A DNA stretch of 64,000 nucleotides from Streptomyces sp. SCL15-4. GTDB lineage: Bacteria > Actinomycetota > Actinomycetes > Streptomycetales > Streptomycetaceae. The notes beneath the pieces were generated by a model. It was not told where the DNA came from and made no database searches. It saw nothing but the letters and a program-made list of their open reading frames with translations. The position numbers were made by a program, and so were the translations under genes. Positions 36,364-45,602 of the stretch are shown here, in pieces. The DNA is taken from NCBI RefSeq assembly GCF_033366695.1, contig NZ_JAOBTQ010000001.1, positions 1,922,001 to 1,986,000 of the forward strand, in the 5' to 3' direction. Numbering within the stretch: the first letter of the stretch is position 1; every line of letters begins with the position of its first letter.

Positions 36364-38030
36364 CGGAAGTCCTCCTCGCGGTACTCGCCGGACGAGCCCG
36401 CGGCCGTGGCCTCGCGCAGCTCGATCCGGCGGATCTTGCCGGAGACGGTCTTGGGCAGGGCGCCGAACTCCAGCCTGCGGATGCGCTTGTAGGGCGCGAG
36501 GACCTCGCGGGAGTGCTCGAAGAGGACCTTCGCGGTGCCCGGACCGGGCTCCCAGCCCTCGGCCAGCACGACGTACGCCTTGGGTACGGCGAGCCGCAGC
36601 TCGTCCGGGGCGGGCACCACGGCCGCCTCGGCCACCGCCTCGTGCTCCAGCAGCGCGCTCTCCAGCTCGAACGGACTCACCTTGTAGTCGGAGGACTTGA
36701 ACACGTCGTCGCCGCGCCCGATGTAGGTGAGGTATCCCTCCGCGTCCCGGGTCGCGATGTCCCCCGTGCGGTAGTAGCCGCCCGCCATGGCCTCGGCCGT
36801 GCGGTCCGGGTCGCCGTGGTAGCCGGTCATCAGGCCGGCCGGGCGCTCGGCCAGGTCCAGGGCGATCTCGCCCTCGGCGGCACCGGGCGCGCCGGAGACC
36901 GGATCGAGGAGTTCCACCCGGAAGCCGGGGCTCGGGCGGCCCATGGAACCGGTCTTCAGCGGCTGGCCGGGGGTGTTGGCGACCTGCACGGCGGTCTCGG
37001 TCTGGCCGAAGCCGTCCCGGATGGTCACTCCCCAGGCCCGCCGGACTCGTTCGATGACCTCGGGGTTGAGCGGTTCACCGGCGGCGACGGCCTCGCGGGG
37101 CGGGTTCTTCAGCCGGGTCAGGTCGGCCTGGATGAGCATCCGCCACACGGTCGGCGGGGCGCAGAAGGTGGTGACGCCGGCGCGGTCCATCTCGGCCATC
37201 AGCCGGGTGGCGTCGAAGCGGGTGTAGTTGACGACGAGGACGGTCGCCTCGGCGTTCCACGGGGCGAACAGGCTGGACCAGGCGTGCTTGGCCCAGCCGG
37301 GCGAGGAGATGTTCAGGTGCACGTCGCCGGGCCGGAGCCCGATCCAGTACATGGTGGCCAGGTGGCCGATCGGGTACGAGGTGTGGGTGTGCTCGACCAG
37401 CTTGGGGCGGGCGGTGGTGCCCGAGGTGAAGTAGAGCATCAGCGGGTCGTCGGCCAGGGTCGGGCCGTCCGGGACGAAGTCGGCGGGGACCGCGCGGGCG
37501 TCCTCGTACGGCTCCCAGCCCTCCTCCGGCAGGCCGCCGACGCTGATCCGGGTGTAGGCGCCGGGCACGCCGTCGAACTTGGCGGTGTCCTGCGCGCGGG
37601 CGATCACGTGCCGCACCCGGCCCCGCTCCACCCGGTCGCGCAGATCGGCCGGGCCGAGCAGCGGGGTGGCCGGGATGACGACCGCGCGCAGCTTCATCGC
37701 GGCCAGCGCGGTCTCCCACAGCTCCGCCTGGTTGCCGAGCATGACGAGGATCCGGTCCTCGGCGGCGACCCCGCGCTCCCGCAGCCACCGGGCCACCCGG
37801 TTCGAGCGCGCGGACAGCTCGGCGAAGGAGAGGCGGGTCTCGGTGCCGTCCTCCTCGACGATGTGCAGCGCCGTGCGGTCGTTGTCCTGGGCGATGACGT
37901 CGAACCAGTCCAGCGCCCAGTTGAAGTGTCCGGGCCGGGGCCAGCGGAAACCCTCGTAGGCGGTGGCGTAGTCCTCCCGGTGTTCCAGCAGGAAGTCCCG
38001 GGCCCTGCGGAACGTCTCGGTCTCCGTCAT
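36360..38030 (-). CDS. Acyl-CoA synthetase, AMP-dependent (acetyl/benzoyl-type)
   Basis: 556 residues. Distinct subtype from the following gene: P-loop [61 protein letters not shown] and Lys in [10 protein letters not shown]. The [14 protein letters not shown] segment is typical of medium-chain/aryl acyl-CoA synthetases close to acetyl-CoA synthetase. First gene of the pair; divergent from the GAF-LuxR regulator across 113 bases, which may therefore control it. Confidence 0.92.
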   Translation of the reverse strand: MTETETFRRARDFLLEHREDYATAYEGFRWPRPGHFNWALDWFDVIAQDNDRTALHIVEEDGTETRLSFAELSARSNRVARWLRERGVAAEDRILVMLGNQAELWETALAAMKLRAVVIPATPLLGPADLRDRVERGRVRHVIARAQDTAKFDGVPGAYTRISVGGLPEEGWEPYEDARAVPADFVPDGPTLADDPLMLYFTSGTTARPKLVEHTHTSYPIGHLATMYWIGLRPGDVHLNISSPGWAKHAWSSLFAPWNAEATVLVVNYTRFDATRLMAEMDRAGVTTFCAPPTVWRMLIQADLTRLKNPPREAVAAGEPLNPEVIERVRRAWGVTIRDGFGQTETAVQVANTPGQPLKTGSMGRPSPGFRVELLDPVSGAPGAAEGEIALDLAERPAGLMTGYHGDPDRTAEAMAGGYYRTGDIATRDAEGYLTYIGRGDDVFKSSDYKVSPFELESALLEHEAVAEAAVVPAPDELRLAVPKAYVVLAEGWEPGPGTAKVLFEHSREVLAPYKRIRRLEFGALPKTVSGKIRRIELREATAAGSSGEYREEDFR

Positions 38031-38143
38031 CCACGTCCTCCTCGGTACCGGACCATTGCCGGGCGGCTCCCCGGCATCGTCTAATCCGTGATGCGGGTCT
38101 CACTACCCCCGAACGGGGTGGACCGCACCGAAGGAGCGACAAG

Positions 38144-38974
38144 GTGGCAGCAGAGGCCGTGGCGGCGGCGGAGATACACGGCGCGCTGGCCCGGCTGCGA
38201 CACGCCACGGGGCTGCCCGTCGCCTTCGGCGGCCTGGTGGAGCCCGGCCGGCCGCACATCCGCATCAGCGAGCTGAGCGGCACGGCCACGCCGGCGCTGC
38301 GCTCGCTCGCGGTGACCCGCGGCGCCGGGCTGGGCGGCCGGGCGGTGGCGCTGGCCCGGCCGTGCGCGGTGCCGGACTACTCGCGGTCCCGGCAGATCAG
38401 CCACGAGTACGACGCCCCGGTGGCCGCCGAGGGCATCCGCGCGGTGCTCGCGGTGCCGGTGGTGGTGCGGCGCCGGGTGCGCGCGGTGCTCTACGGCGCG
38501 CTGCGCTCGGCCCGGCCGCTGGGCGACCGGACGCTGGACGCGGCGGTGACGGCGGCCCGGGACGTGGAACAGGCGCTGGTGGCGGGGGACGAGGCGCGCG
38601 AGCTGCTGGCCGCGGCCCGGACCGGGCCCGCTCCGGCCGGCCCGGGCGCCGCCCGGGAACAGGTGCGCGAGGCGCACGCGGCGCTGCGGGCGCTGGCGCC
38701 CCGGATTCCCGACCCGGCGCTGCGGGCCGAACTGCTCGCCGCGTGCGCGCTGCTGACCACACCGCCGCGAGCCGGGGGCGTGACCCTGGCGCCACGGGAG
38801 CTGGACGTGCTGTCCTGGGTGGCGGCGGGAGCCACCAACGCGACCGTGGCCGAGCGGCTGGGCATCGGCCCGGAGACGGTCAAGAGCTATCTGCGTTCGG
38901 CGATGCGGAAGCTGGGCGCGCACACACGAGGAGAGGCGGTGAGCGCGGCCCGCGGGGCGGGACTGCTGCCCTAG
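38144..38974 (+). CDS. GAF-domain LuxR-type transcriptional regulator
   Basis: 276 residues from a GTG with AAGGAG upstream. Residues ~5-145 form a GAF-like sensor (GLPVAFGGLVEPGRPHIRIS; GLGGRAVALARPCAVPDYS; VLAVPVVVRRRVRAVLYGA), followed by a helical linker and a LuxR/GerE DNA-binding domain at ~212-265 (LAPRELDVLSWVAAGATNAT, then ERLGIGPETVKSYLRSAMRKLG). Such proteins commonly control adjacent acyl-CoA synthetase genes in Streptomyces; here the divergent pair is the obvious candidate target. Effector unknown. Confidence 0.88.
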   Translation: MAAEAVAAAEIHGALARLRHATGLPVAFGGLVEPGRPHIRISELSGTATPALRSLAVTRGAGLGGRAVALARPCAVPDYSRSRQISHEYDAPVAAEGIRAVLAVPVVVRRRVRAVLYGALRSARPLGDRTLDAAVTAARDVEQALVAGDEARELLAAARTGPAPAGPGAAREQVREAHAALRALAPRIPDPALRAELLAACALLTTPPRAGGVTLAPRELDVLSWVAAGATNATVAERLGIGPETVKSYLRSAMRKLGAHTRGEAVSAARGAGLLP

Positions 38975-38983
38975 CCCCAAGCC

Positions 38984-38999
38984 GGCGGGGAAACCCGCC
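38984..38999. terminator. Terminator of the GAF-LuxR gene
   Basis: GGCGGG-GAAA-CCCGCC at 38984-38999, ten bases after the TAG stop at 38974. Confidence 0.6.
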
Positions 39000-39022
39000 C
39001 ATTCCTCCGGCGCCGCTTTGAA

Positions 39023-39097
39023 TTTCCCTCTGCTTGACCGTTTGTTATTTCCCTCACCACGGCTTCCGTCCGAATTTCAGGGATCGTTGCCTAGAAT
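39023..39097 (+). promoter_or_regulatory. LAL regulator promoter with TTTCCCTC direct repeats
   Basis: TTTCCCTC at 39023-39030 and TTTCCCTCA at 39048-39056 are direct repeats exactly 25 bp apart. A -10 box CCTAGAAT (TAGAAT 39092-39097) follows 43 bases after the second repeat. The same repeat pair at the same spacing precedes the trypsin gene, so the regulator probably activates itself and the protease. Confidence 0.72.
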
Positions 39098-39127
39098 TTG
39101 GCCCGGACACGACACAGGAGGGGAGCG

Positions 39128-41947
39128 GTGACCGTGCGACGGGACTTCCAGGAGTCTGCCAGGTGCCGTCCCGACCTGGTCATCGGCCGCGAAGAGCTGT
39201 TCGCCGACGCCCGTGGGCAACTCTCCTCGGGGGGCAGTGTGCTGCTCCACGGCCCCGCCGGAATAGGGAAATCCACCGCCCTGCGGGCATTGGCCGAGGA
39301 ATACGGCGCCACCGCGCGCACGGTCTTGCGGTGCTCGGCGACGGAGTCCGAATCCCACCTTCCGTTCCTCGCCCTCGCCGATCTGCTCGGTCTGGTCCTC
39401 GACGAGGTCTCCCCCCGGCTGCCCGCCGCCCAGCGCACCGCCCTGGAGTCGGCGCTCACCGGCCGCGGCGAGTCCAGCCTCCAGCGCGACGGCCTCGCGC
39501 TGCGCCTGGCGGTGCTCTCCGCGCTGCGCGCGCTCGCCGCCGACGGCCCGGTCCTGGTCGTCGCCGACGATCTGCAGTGGCTGGACCCGGCCAGCGCCGA
39601 ACTCCTCGGCTTCGCCGCCCGGCGCCTGGAAGGCACCCCGGTGCAACTGCTGTGCGCGGTACGCACGGAGGGCCAGGAGAGCCAGGAGTACGACCGTCAG
39701 CTGCGCGCCTGCCCGCCGGGCACCCTCTCCGTCCGGCTCGGCCCGCTCACCCGCGCCCAGGTCGCCCAGCTCCTCGACCACCGCGGTCACGGCGGGCTGC
39801 CCCGCTCCACGGTCCGCGAGATCCACCGCACCAGCGGCGGCAACCCGCTGTTCGCCCTGGAACTGGGCCGCGCCCTCGCCGACAGCCCCACCCCGCCCCG
39901 CCCCGGCGAGCCGCTGCCGGTGCCGACCTCGCTGCGCGCCCTGGTCCTCAGCCGCCTGGACATGCTGTCGGTGCAGGCCCGCCGCACCCTGCTGGTGGCC
40001 AGCGCCGGCGCCCGGCCCACCCCGGCGCTGCTGCACGCGGCTGGCCGGGAGAACGCCGAGGCCGAGTGCGCCCAGGCCGCCGAACTCGGGCTGCTGGCCA
40101 CCGAGCCCGACGCCCCCGCCGTACGCTTCGCGCACCCGCTGATCTCCGCCGCGCTGTACGCCGAGGCACCCGCGCACGAGCGGCGGGCGGCGCACGCGGC
40201 GCTGTCCACCGCCGCCTCCGACCCGATAGAGCGGGCCCGGCACCTGGCCCTGGCCACCACCGGCACCGACCCGGAGGTCGCCGCCCGGCTCGCCGGGGCC
40301 GCGGCCCTCGCCCGGGACCGCGGCGCGCCCTCGGTCGCCGCCCAGCTCGGGCTGCTCGCCGCCCGGCACACTCCCGCCGACGGCAGTCCCGGCCCGGAGG
40401 AACGCCGGCTCGCCGCCGCCGAGGACGCGATCACCGCCGGCGAGGTCGACCTGGCCCGGGACATCGCCCGGGAGGTGCTCACCCGGGCGAGCGTGCCCGC
40501 CGACCGGGTCCGGGCCTGGATCATCGTCATCGACACCGCCGGCCACACCATGGCCGAGGTCGACGCCGTCTTCCCGCAGGCCCTCGCCGACGCCGGCGAC
40601 GACCCCCGGCTGCTGGCCCTGGTCCACTACCAGCTGGCCTGGCGGGCGCTGATCGTGGAGGGCGACTTCACCGAGGCCCGGCAGGCCGCCGCGCACGCCG
40701 CCGAGCTGGCCGCGCGCGGCCAGGACCGGCGCACCGAGCTGCTCGCCCTCGCCTTCCAGGCACAGACCGAGACCCTGATGGGCCATCCGGAGGCACCCCG
40801 CACCATCAAGCGGGCCCTGCGCGAGCCCCAGGACCCCCGGGTGGCGTGGCATCACAACGGCGCGGGCAGCGCCCGGTTCCGCTGGCTGGTGATGGGCGAC
40901 CAGCTGGCCGAGGCCCGGGCCACCGTGACCGCGCTGCTGCGCGAGGTCCGCCGGCACGGCTCGGTGGAGAGCGAGGTGCACTTCCTGCGCGGCCTCGCCG
41001 AGACCGAGCTGCGCGCCGGGCACTGCGGGCGCGCCCTGGAGCTGGCCCGCGACAGCCTGCGGCTGGCCCGGGACTCGGGCATCGGCGAGACCGCCTCGGC
41101 GATGCTCACCTCCCTCGCGGAGGCCTCCGGCGGCGATGTGGACCGGGCGCTGGCACTCGCCCGGGAGGCGGTGCTGCACGCCGAGGAGGACGGCGACCAG
41201 ATGTACCTCTCCCGGGCGCTGGGCGCCCTCGGGTACGCGCAGCTGGTGGCCGGGGACCCGGCGGGCACCGTCCGTTCGCTGCGCCGGGTGCGCAGCCTGG
41301 AACTGGGCCTCGGCATCACCGACCCGGCCCGCGGCCGCTGGCACGGGGACCTGGCCGAGGCGCTGGTCCGCACCGGTGAGGCGGCCGAGGCGCAGGACGT
41401 CATCGACGCGAGCCGGGAGCACGCGCTCCGGCTCGGCCGGGAGAGCGTGCTCGCCGTGCTGGACCGGTCCGAGGCGCTGGTGCGCGCCGCCCGGGGCGAC
41501 CGGGAGGCCGCCGTCGCGCAGCTGACGTCCGCTCAGGACCGGCTGGGCAAGCTCGGCTACGGCCTGGAGGAGGCGCGGGCCGCGTTCGCGCTGGCCCGGC
41601 TGCGCGGCCGGGGACCCGGCGCGGCGGCCTTCGACGAGGCCGGCCGGATGTTCCGGCGCTGCCGGGCGCTGCCCTGGCTGCGCCAGGTGGAGGACACGCT
41701 CGCCGCTCCCGAGCCGGACCGGCTGCCGGAGCGGCCGGAGGCACCGGCCGCGCTGGAGGTGCTGGCCGCGATGGAGCGTCAGGTCGCCGCGCTGGTGATG
41801 GAGGGGGCCACCAACCGGGAGATCGCGGCCCGGCTGTTCATCAGCGTGAAGACGGTGGAGGCGACCCTGACCCGGGTCTACCGGAAACTGGGGATCCGGT
41901 CGCGGGTCGACATCGTCCGATTGGCGGCGGCTCGACGGGCGCGCTGA
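39128..41947 (+). CDS. Large ATP-binding LuxR-family (LAL) activator
   Basis: 939 residues from a GTG at 39128 with AGGAGGGGAG upstream; earlier in-frame codons precede the -10 region and were rejected. Walker A GPAGIGKST at 43-51 and Walker B VLVVADDLQWLD near 140-150 mark a STAND/AAA-type ATPase. A long helical TPR-like region spans ~350-860, and a LuxR-type helix-turn-helix lies near 880-935 (MEGATNREIAARLFISVKTV). Streptomyces LAL proteins often activate one neighbouring secreted enzyme gene, and the trypsin gene is 212 bases downstream with matching repeats. Confidence 0.92.
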   Translation: MTVRRDFQESARCRPDLVIGREELFADARGQLSSGGSVLLHGPAGIGKSTALRALAEEYGATARTVLRCSATESESHLPFLALADLLGLVLDEVSPRLPAAQRTALESALTGRGESSLQRDGLALRLAVLSALRALAADGPVLVVADDLQWLDPASAELLGFAARRLEGTPVQLLCAVRTEGQESQEYDRQLRACPPGTLSVRLGPLTRAQVAQLLDHRGHGGLPRSTVREIHRTSGGNPLFALELGRALADSPTPPRPGEPLPVPTSLRALVLSRLDMLSVQARRTLLVASAGARPTPALLHAAGRENAEAECAQAAELGLLATEPDAPAVRFAHPLISAALYAEAPAHERRAAHAALSTAASDPIERARHLALATTGTDPEVAARLAGAAALARDRGAPSVAAQLGLLAARHTPADGSPGPEERRLAAAEDAITAGEVDLARDIAREVLTRASVPADRVRAWIIVIDTAGHTMAEVDAVFPQALADAGDDPRLLALVHYQLAWRALIVEGDFTEARQAAAHAAELAARGQDRRTELLALAFQAQTETLMGHPEAPRTIKRALREPQDPRVAWHHNGAGSARFRWLVMGDQLAEARATVTALLREVRRHGSVESEVHFLRGLAETELRAGHCGRALELARDSLRLARDSGIGETASAMLTSLAEASGGDVDRALALAREAVLHAEEDGDQMYLSRALGALGYAQLVAGDPAGTVRSLRRVRSLELGLGITDPARGRWHGDLAEALVRTGEAAEAQDVIDASREHALRLGRESVLAVLDRSEALVRAARGDREAAVAQLTSAQDRLGKLGYGLEEARAAFALARLRGRGPGAAAFDEAGRMFRRCRALPWLRQVEDTLAAPEPDRLPERPEAPAALEVLAAMERQVAALVMEGATNREIAARLFISVKTVEATLTRVYRKLGIRSRVDIVRLAAARRAR

Positions 41948-41981
41948 GCGCGGCCCTAGTTAACTGAACCGGACCGAGGGT

Positions 41982-42045
41982 TTTCCCTCACCCAGCCCCT
42001 TAGGGGGTTCCCTCATTGGGAGCCGTGGGTTCCGGGTCCTAGCGT
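41982..42045 (+). promoter_or_regulatory. Trypsin promoter with TTTCCCTCA direct repeats
   Basis: TTTCCCTCA (41982-41990) and GTTCCCTCA (42007-42015) are 25 bp apart, as upstream of the LAL gene. A CCTAGCGT -10 region (TAGCGT 42040-42045) begins 32 bases after the second repeat, eleven bases (one helical turn) closer than in the LAL promoter. The leader to the ATG is about 110 bases. Confidence 0.72.
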
Positions 42046-42159
42046 AAAGGGCGTGCCGCTCGCCCGGGCACACGGGGTCGGTCCTGCGGCCTCCCCGTGC
42101 ACGCCGCCCACCGACACCCGCGCGACCCCCCACCGGTGCAACCCCCACTGAGGAGACTC

Positions 42160-42951
42160 ATGTTCGGGCCCAGACGTGTGAGAAAGACCGCCGCGACCCT
42201 GGTGGCCACCGCCGCCGCCGCGGCGACCGCGCTGCTCGCCTCCCCCACGGCGAGCGCCGCGCCCCAGCCCGTCGTCGGCGGTACGACCACCACGACGACC
42301 GCGTACCCGTTCATGGTGCAGATCACGGACGCGTCCCAGAACCAGTTCTGCGGCGGCACCCTGGTGGCGCCCACGAAGGTCGTCACGGCCGCGCACTGCA
42401 TGGTCGGCGAGACCACGAGCAGCGTCCGCGTGGTCGGGGGCCGGACCTATCTCAACGGCACCAACGGCACGGTGAGCCGGGTCGGCAGGATCTGGATCAA
42501 CCCGGGCTACACGGACGCCACCAACGGCGACGACGTGGCCGTGCTGACCTTGTCGACCTCGATGCCGTACACCACGGCCAAGTACGTCACCTCCTCCCAG
42601 ACGAGCGTCTACGCGGCCGGCACCACGGCCCGGATCCTCGGCTGGGGGACCACTTCGGAGAACGGCAGCTCCTCCAACCAGCTGCGGACCGCGACCGTGC
42701 CCGTCGTGTCCGATTCCGGCTGCCGTTCCTCCTACGGCTCGGACTTCGTCCAGTCCGACATGGTCTGCGCCGGATACACGTCCGGCGGCGTGGACACCTG
42801 CCAGGGCGACAGCGGCGGTCCCCTGCTCATCGGGGGCGTCCTGGCAGGGATCACTTCCTGGGGCGAGGGGTGCGCGGAGGCCGGTTACCCGGGTGTCTAC
42901 ACCCGGCTGACCACCTTCTCGGACCTGGTGACCGCGCAGGTCAACTCGTAA
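42160..42951 (+). CDS. Secreted trypsin (chymotrypsin-fold serine protease)
   Basis: 263 residues with AGGAG before the ATG at 42160. Signal peptide to ~34 (ATLVATAAAAATALLASPTA) and a short propeptide; the mature enzyme probably begins at VVGG (38-41). Catalytic triad: His79 in VTAAHC, Asp125 in GDDVAVLTL and Ser218 in CQGDSGGPL. Asp212, six residues before the Ser, gives trypsin specificity (Lys/Arg). Six Cys can form three disulfides. It is close to the S. griseus trypsin type. Probably activated by the LAL regulator upstream. Confidence 0.95.
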   Translation: MFGPRRVRKTAATLVATAAAAATALLASPTASAAPQPVVGGTTTTTTAYPFMVQITDASQNQFCGGTLVAPTKVVTAAHCMVGETTSSVRVVGGRTYLNGTNGTVSRVGRIWINPGYTDATNGDDVAVLTLSTSMPYTTAKYVTSSQTSVYAAGTTARILGWGTTSENGSSSNQLRTATVPVVSDSGCRSSYGSDFVQSDMVCAGYTSGGVDTCQGDSGGPLLIGGVLAGITSWGEGCAEAGYPGVYTRLTTFSDLVTAQVNS

Positions 42952-42961
42952 CCCGAAGGCC

Positions 42962-43028
42962 TCCCGAGTACCCCTCGGGAATGTGCCGGGGGGCGTTGCG
43001 GGCCACCACGAGCGGCCCGCAACGCCCC
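42962..43028. terminator. Trypsin terminator, two hairpins
   Basis: TCCCGAG/CTCGGGA (42962-42980) is followed by a perfect 15-bp stem, GGGGCGTTGCGGGCC (42990-43004) with its complement at 43014-43028, then CTTT. It also terminates the convergent five-gene minus-strand operon. Confidence 0.9.
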
Positions 43029-43059
43029 CTTTCCACCGAACACCGCCCGGCCCGGCATC

Positions 43060-44376
43060 TCACGACGGGCGGTCGCACACCGTCGGCTGCCAGGTCGGGC
43101 CCGAGGTGTCGCCGAGCGCGTCCAGGGAGCGCAGCAGGCGGTCCAGGCGGCCCGGGTGGGCGAGGAACTCGATGGCCGCCTCGGCGAACGCGTCCCGCAC
43201 CGCGGGCGGCATGACGTCGGAGGCGTCGAAGCAGTGCGCCGTCTCCTCGTCGCGCAGGGCCGCCGCGAGGGAGCGGTGCCAGGCGGAGCCGCCTTCGGAG
43301 GCGGGCCGCAGCCCGGCGTGCACGGAGAAGCCGGAGTCCTTCTCCGTCCAGGCGCGTTGGGCGTCGGTGGAGGCCAGATGGCGGATCAGCTCGCGCGCCT
43401 GCGGGGTGTCGTGCAGCAGGGCGACGAGGTCGCCGGAGACCTCCCAGGCGCCGGGGGCGGGCGCGTCGAGGAGCAGCTCCGCGGAGGAGGCGTACCGGCC
43501 GTCGGCGTGCCGCCAGGCGGGCTGGTTGCGGACGAACGACGCCTGGTGCTCCAGCGTGCAGCCGCGCGGGTCGTCGGCGACCGGCTCGGAGGCCGACCGG
43601 TACGGCGTGTTCAGCGCCCGCCGCACCAGGTCCGGCTCACCGCCGGCGCCGACCAGATCGCGCCAGGTCCTCCACGCCTCCTCCACCTGCGGGGACTGCC
43701 AGCGCAGGCCGCCGCGCGCCCACCGTTCGTACACGCCGGGGCCGTGGCGCTGGAGCAGGATGTCCTCGATCCAGTCGGTGCCGGGCCAGCCGCTGGTGGC
43801 ACCGGAGCCCATGCCGACGCACCACGCGGCCGGCCGGTGCGCGGCCGCACGGCGTTCCCGCTCGCCGAGACCGCCCGGGTACCAGACGATGCTCTTCACG
43901 TCGGCCTTCAGCGGGAACCAGTACACGTGCCCGTCCGCCAGCGGGGTGCTCCAGGGCGCGCCGAAGTCGGCGGGGCGCACCAGGTTCTCGAGCGGGACGA
44001 GCTGCTTCTGCCGGGCGTACTCGGCGAGTTCGCCGGGTCCGGTGAGCACCACCACGTCGGGCGGGGTGCCGGCCTCGACGTCGGCGCCGAGCACCTGGCT
44101 CTCGGCGTTGCTGCCCTGGTAGTCGACGTGGACACGGTGCTCGCGCTCGAACGGTTCGATGACCGCCTCGCGGAAGTGGTCCTCGTCGCCGCCGGTCCAG
44201 TTGGCCAGCAGGGTCACGGTCGGTTCGTGCCCGGCCGCGCGTACGCCGACCACGACGGCCGCCGCCAGGAGGGCCAGGGCGCCGGCCACCCCGGTGACGG
44301 TGCGCGCCAGGCGGCGGGAGGGGCGGGTACGGGCCTCGGGGGCGGCCGTCGCCGGGTCGCCGGGGTGCGCGTTCAC
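43060..44376 (-). CDS. Membrane-tethered extracellular solute-binding protein (family 1)
   Basis: 438 residues from a GTG at 44376 overlapping the stop of the preceding gene (GTGA). An N-terminal TM/uncleaved signal anchor (~25-46, ARTVTGVAGALALLAAAVVV) without a lipobox is followed by a family 1 binding-protein fold: TVTLLANWTGGDEDHFREAV, NAESQVLGADVEAGTPPDVVVL, WFPLKADVKSIVWYPGG. No transport permease or ATPase is present, so it likely senses rather than imports. Last gene of the PknG operon; it occupies the place of GlnH in mycobacterial and corynebacterial pknG loci, although GlnH belongs to a different (amino-acid) binding-protein family. Confidence 0.88.
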   Translation of the reverse strand: MNAHPGDPATAAPEARTRPSRRLARTVTGVAGALALLAAAVVVGVRAAGHEPTVTLLANWTGGDEDHFREAVIEPFEREHRVHVDYQGSNAESQVLGADVEAGTPPDVVVLTGPGELAEYARQKQLVPLENLVRPADFGAPWSTPLADGHVYWFPLKADVKSIVWYPGGLGERERRAAAHRPAAWCVGMGSGATSGWPGTDWIEDILLQRHGPGVYERWARGGLRWQSPQVEEAWRTWRDLVGAGGEPDLVRRALNTPYRSASEPVADDPRGCTLEHQASFVRNQPAWRHADGRYASSAELLLDAPAPGAWEVSGDLVALLHDTPQARELIRHLASTDAQRAWTEKDSGFSVHAGLRPASEGGSAWHRSLAAALRDEETAHCFDASDVMPPAVRDAFAEAAIEFLAHPGRLDRLLRSLDALGDTSGPTWQPTVCDRPS

Positions 44377-45602
44377 CGGGGCCTGAACCGGTAGTCGTTG
44401 ATGTGCCGTCGCAGGCCGGTCTCGGCCAGTGCCATCAGCAGGACGCCTCCTATCAGGATCCACACCGACGCCGCCGCGCGGAAGCCGGTGCCGGCCAGGT
44501 ACGAGGCGGTGTGCCGCCCCGCCTCGGGGATGTGCGGCCCGCTCAGCGGGCGGTCGAGCAGCGTGCGGGTGTCGGACATCCCCGCGTGGGTCCACACGGT
44601 GAACAGCACCGTGACGGCGAGACCGGCGAGCGTCAGCAGGCCGGCGGCGAGGAGTTGACGGTTGTAGCGGCGCCGGAAGCGGTGGCGCAGGAAACGCTGG
44701 GTCTCCAGCAGCGCCGCGGTCAGGACGAGGGCGAGCAGCAGCGTCGCGCCCCAGGCGAGCCACAGCAGCGGGCCGAAGGAGGTCTGGCGGTGCACCGTGG
44801 CGCGCTGCCGCCGTTGCAGGTCCTTCAGCCGGGCCCGTATGCCGGAGCCCTTCTCCGTCAGGACGCCGGTGGCGTAGCTGAGGTACGCCTTGCGCAACAC
44901 ATCGTCGTCGGCCCGGAGTTGGGACTGCTGGACCTTGACGGCGTAGACCGTGATCAGACCGGCCACGGTCTGCAGGGCCTGGCGGCCGGCCGGCCCGGCG
45001 AGGTCGTCGTCGGCCGCGGCGGCGGCGAGGCTCTGCACGGCGACCGAGATCTGCTTCTGGAAGTCGCTGGTCGGGACCGGCCGCGCGGCGTCCCGCTGGG
45101 CCTCGCCGAGCGCGTACAGCGCGGTGTCCAGGGACAGCACGGTCGGGGCGGTGGAGGTGCGCAACGGGTTCGCGTCGCCGTGCACGCCCTGGTACGACAC
45201 GAACAGCGACAAGGTGAGCAGGGCCGACAGAGCGAGCAGGAGGCGGTGCCGGAGGGCGAGATCCCGAGCGGTGGTGCTGCCGTCCGGGGCGGGTGAACCG
45301 GTGCCGCCGGCCCACGCGAGCGGCCCGGAGACGATCCGGGCGAGGAGACGGGCCGGACGACCGGGTGCACGGCGGTGGGCGGGAGGTGCCGAGGGGGCCG
45401 CCGGGGCGCGCCGGGGCTGCGGGGAGGACGGGGGCTGCCGGGGGGACGGGGGCTGCGGAGCCGTATCCCGGCCGCCGCCGGAGCCGGCGGGCGTGCCCTG
45501 ACCCGCACCGGAACCGGCCGGTGTGCCCCGGCCCGCGCCGGGCTCCGGCGGTATGCCCCGGCCGCCGCCCGCGCCGAGCGGCCCCGCGTGGCCCGGGTTC
45601 AT
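44373..45602 (-). CDS. Four-TM sensor-like membrane protein (GlnX-like)
   Basis: 409 residues from an ATG at 45602 that overlaps the upstream stop (ATGA). A Gly/Pro-rich cytoplasmic N-terminus (~1-110) precedes TM1 (LLLALSALLTLSLFV, ~120-140), a ~170-residue extracytoplasmic helical domain (DTALYALGEAQRDAARPVP to RARLKDLQRRQRATVHRQ), then TM2 (LLWLAWGATLLLALVLTAAL), TM3 (LLTLAGLAVTVLFTVWTHAG) and TM4 (VWILIGGVLLMALAETGL). This topology and its place between a PknG kinase and a binding protein match GlnX, which relays ligand binding to PknG. Family identity is inferred from context and topology. Confidence 0.82.
   Translation of the reverse strand: MNPGHAGPLGAGGGRGIPPEPGAGRGTPAGSGAGQGTPAGSGGGRDTAPQPPSPRQPPSSPQPRRAPAAPSAPPAHRRAPGRPARLLARIVSGPLAWAGGTGSPAPDGSTTARDLALRHRLLLALSALLTLSLFVSYQGVHGDANPLRTSTAPTVLSLDTALYALGEAQRDAARPVPTSDFQKQISVAVQSLAAAAADDDLAGPAGRQALQTVAGLITVYAVKVQQSQLRADDDVLRKAYLSYATGVLTEKGSGIRARLKDLQRRQRATVHRQTSFGPLLWLAWGATLLLALVLTAALLETQRFLRHRFRRRYNRQLLAAGLLTLAGLAVTVLFTVWTHAGMSDTRTLLDRPLSGPHIPEAGRHTASYLAGTGFRAAASVWILIGGVLLMALAETGLRRHINDYRFRPR

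Noticed and set aside
42962..42980. TCCCGAG/CTCGGGA palindrome as a regulatory site
   Set aside because: It directly follows the trypsin stop and precedes a stronger terminator stem, so it is better read as part of the terminator.
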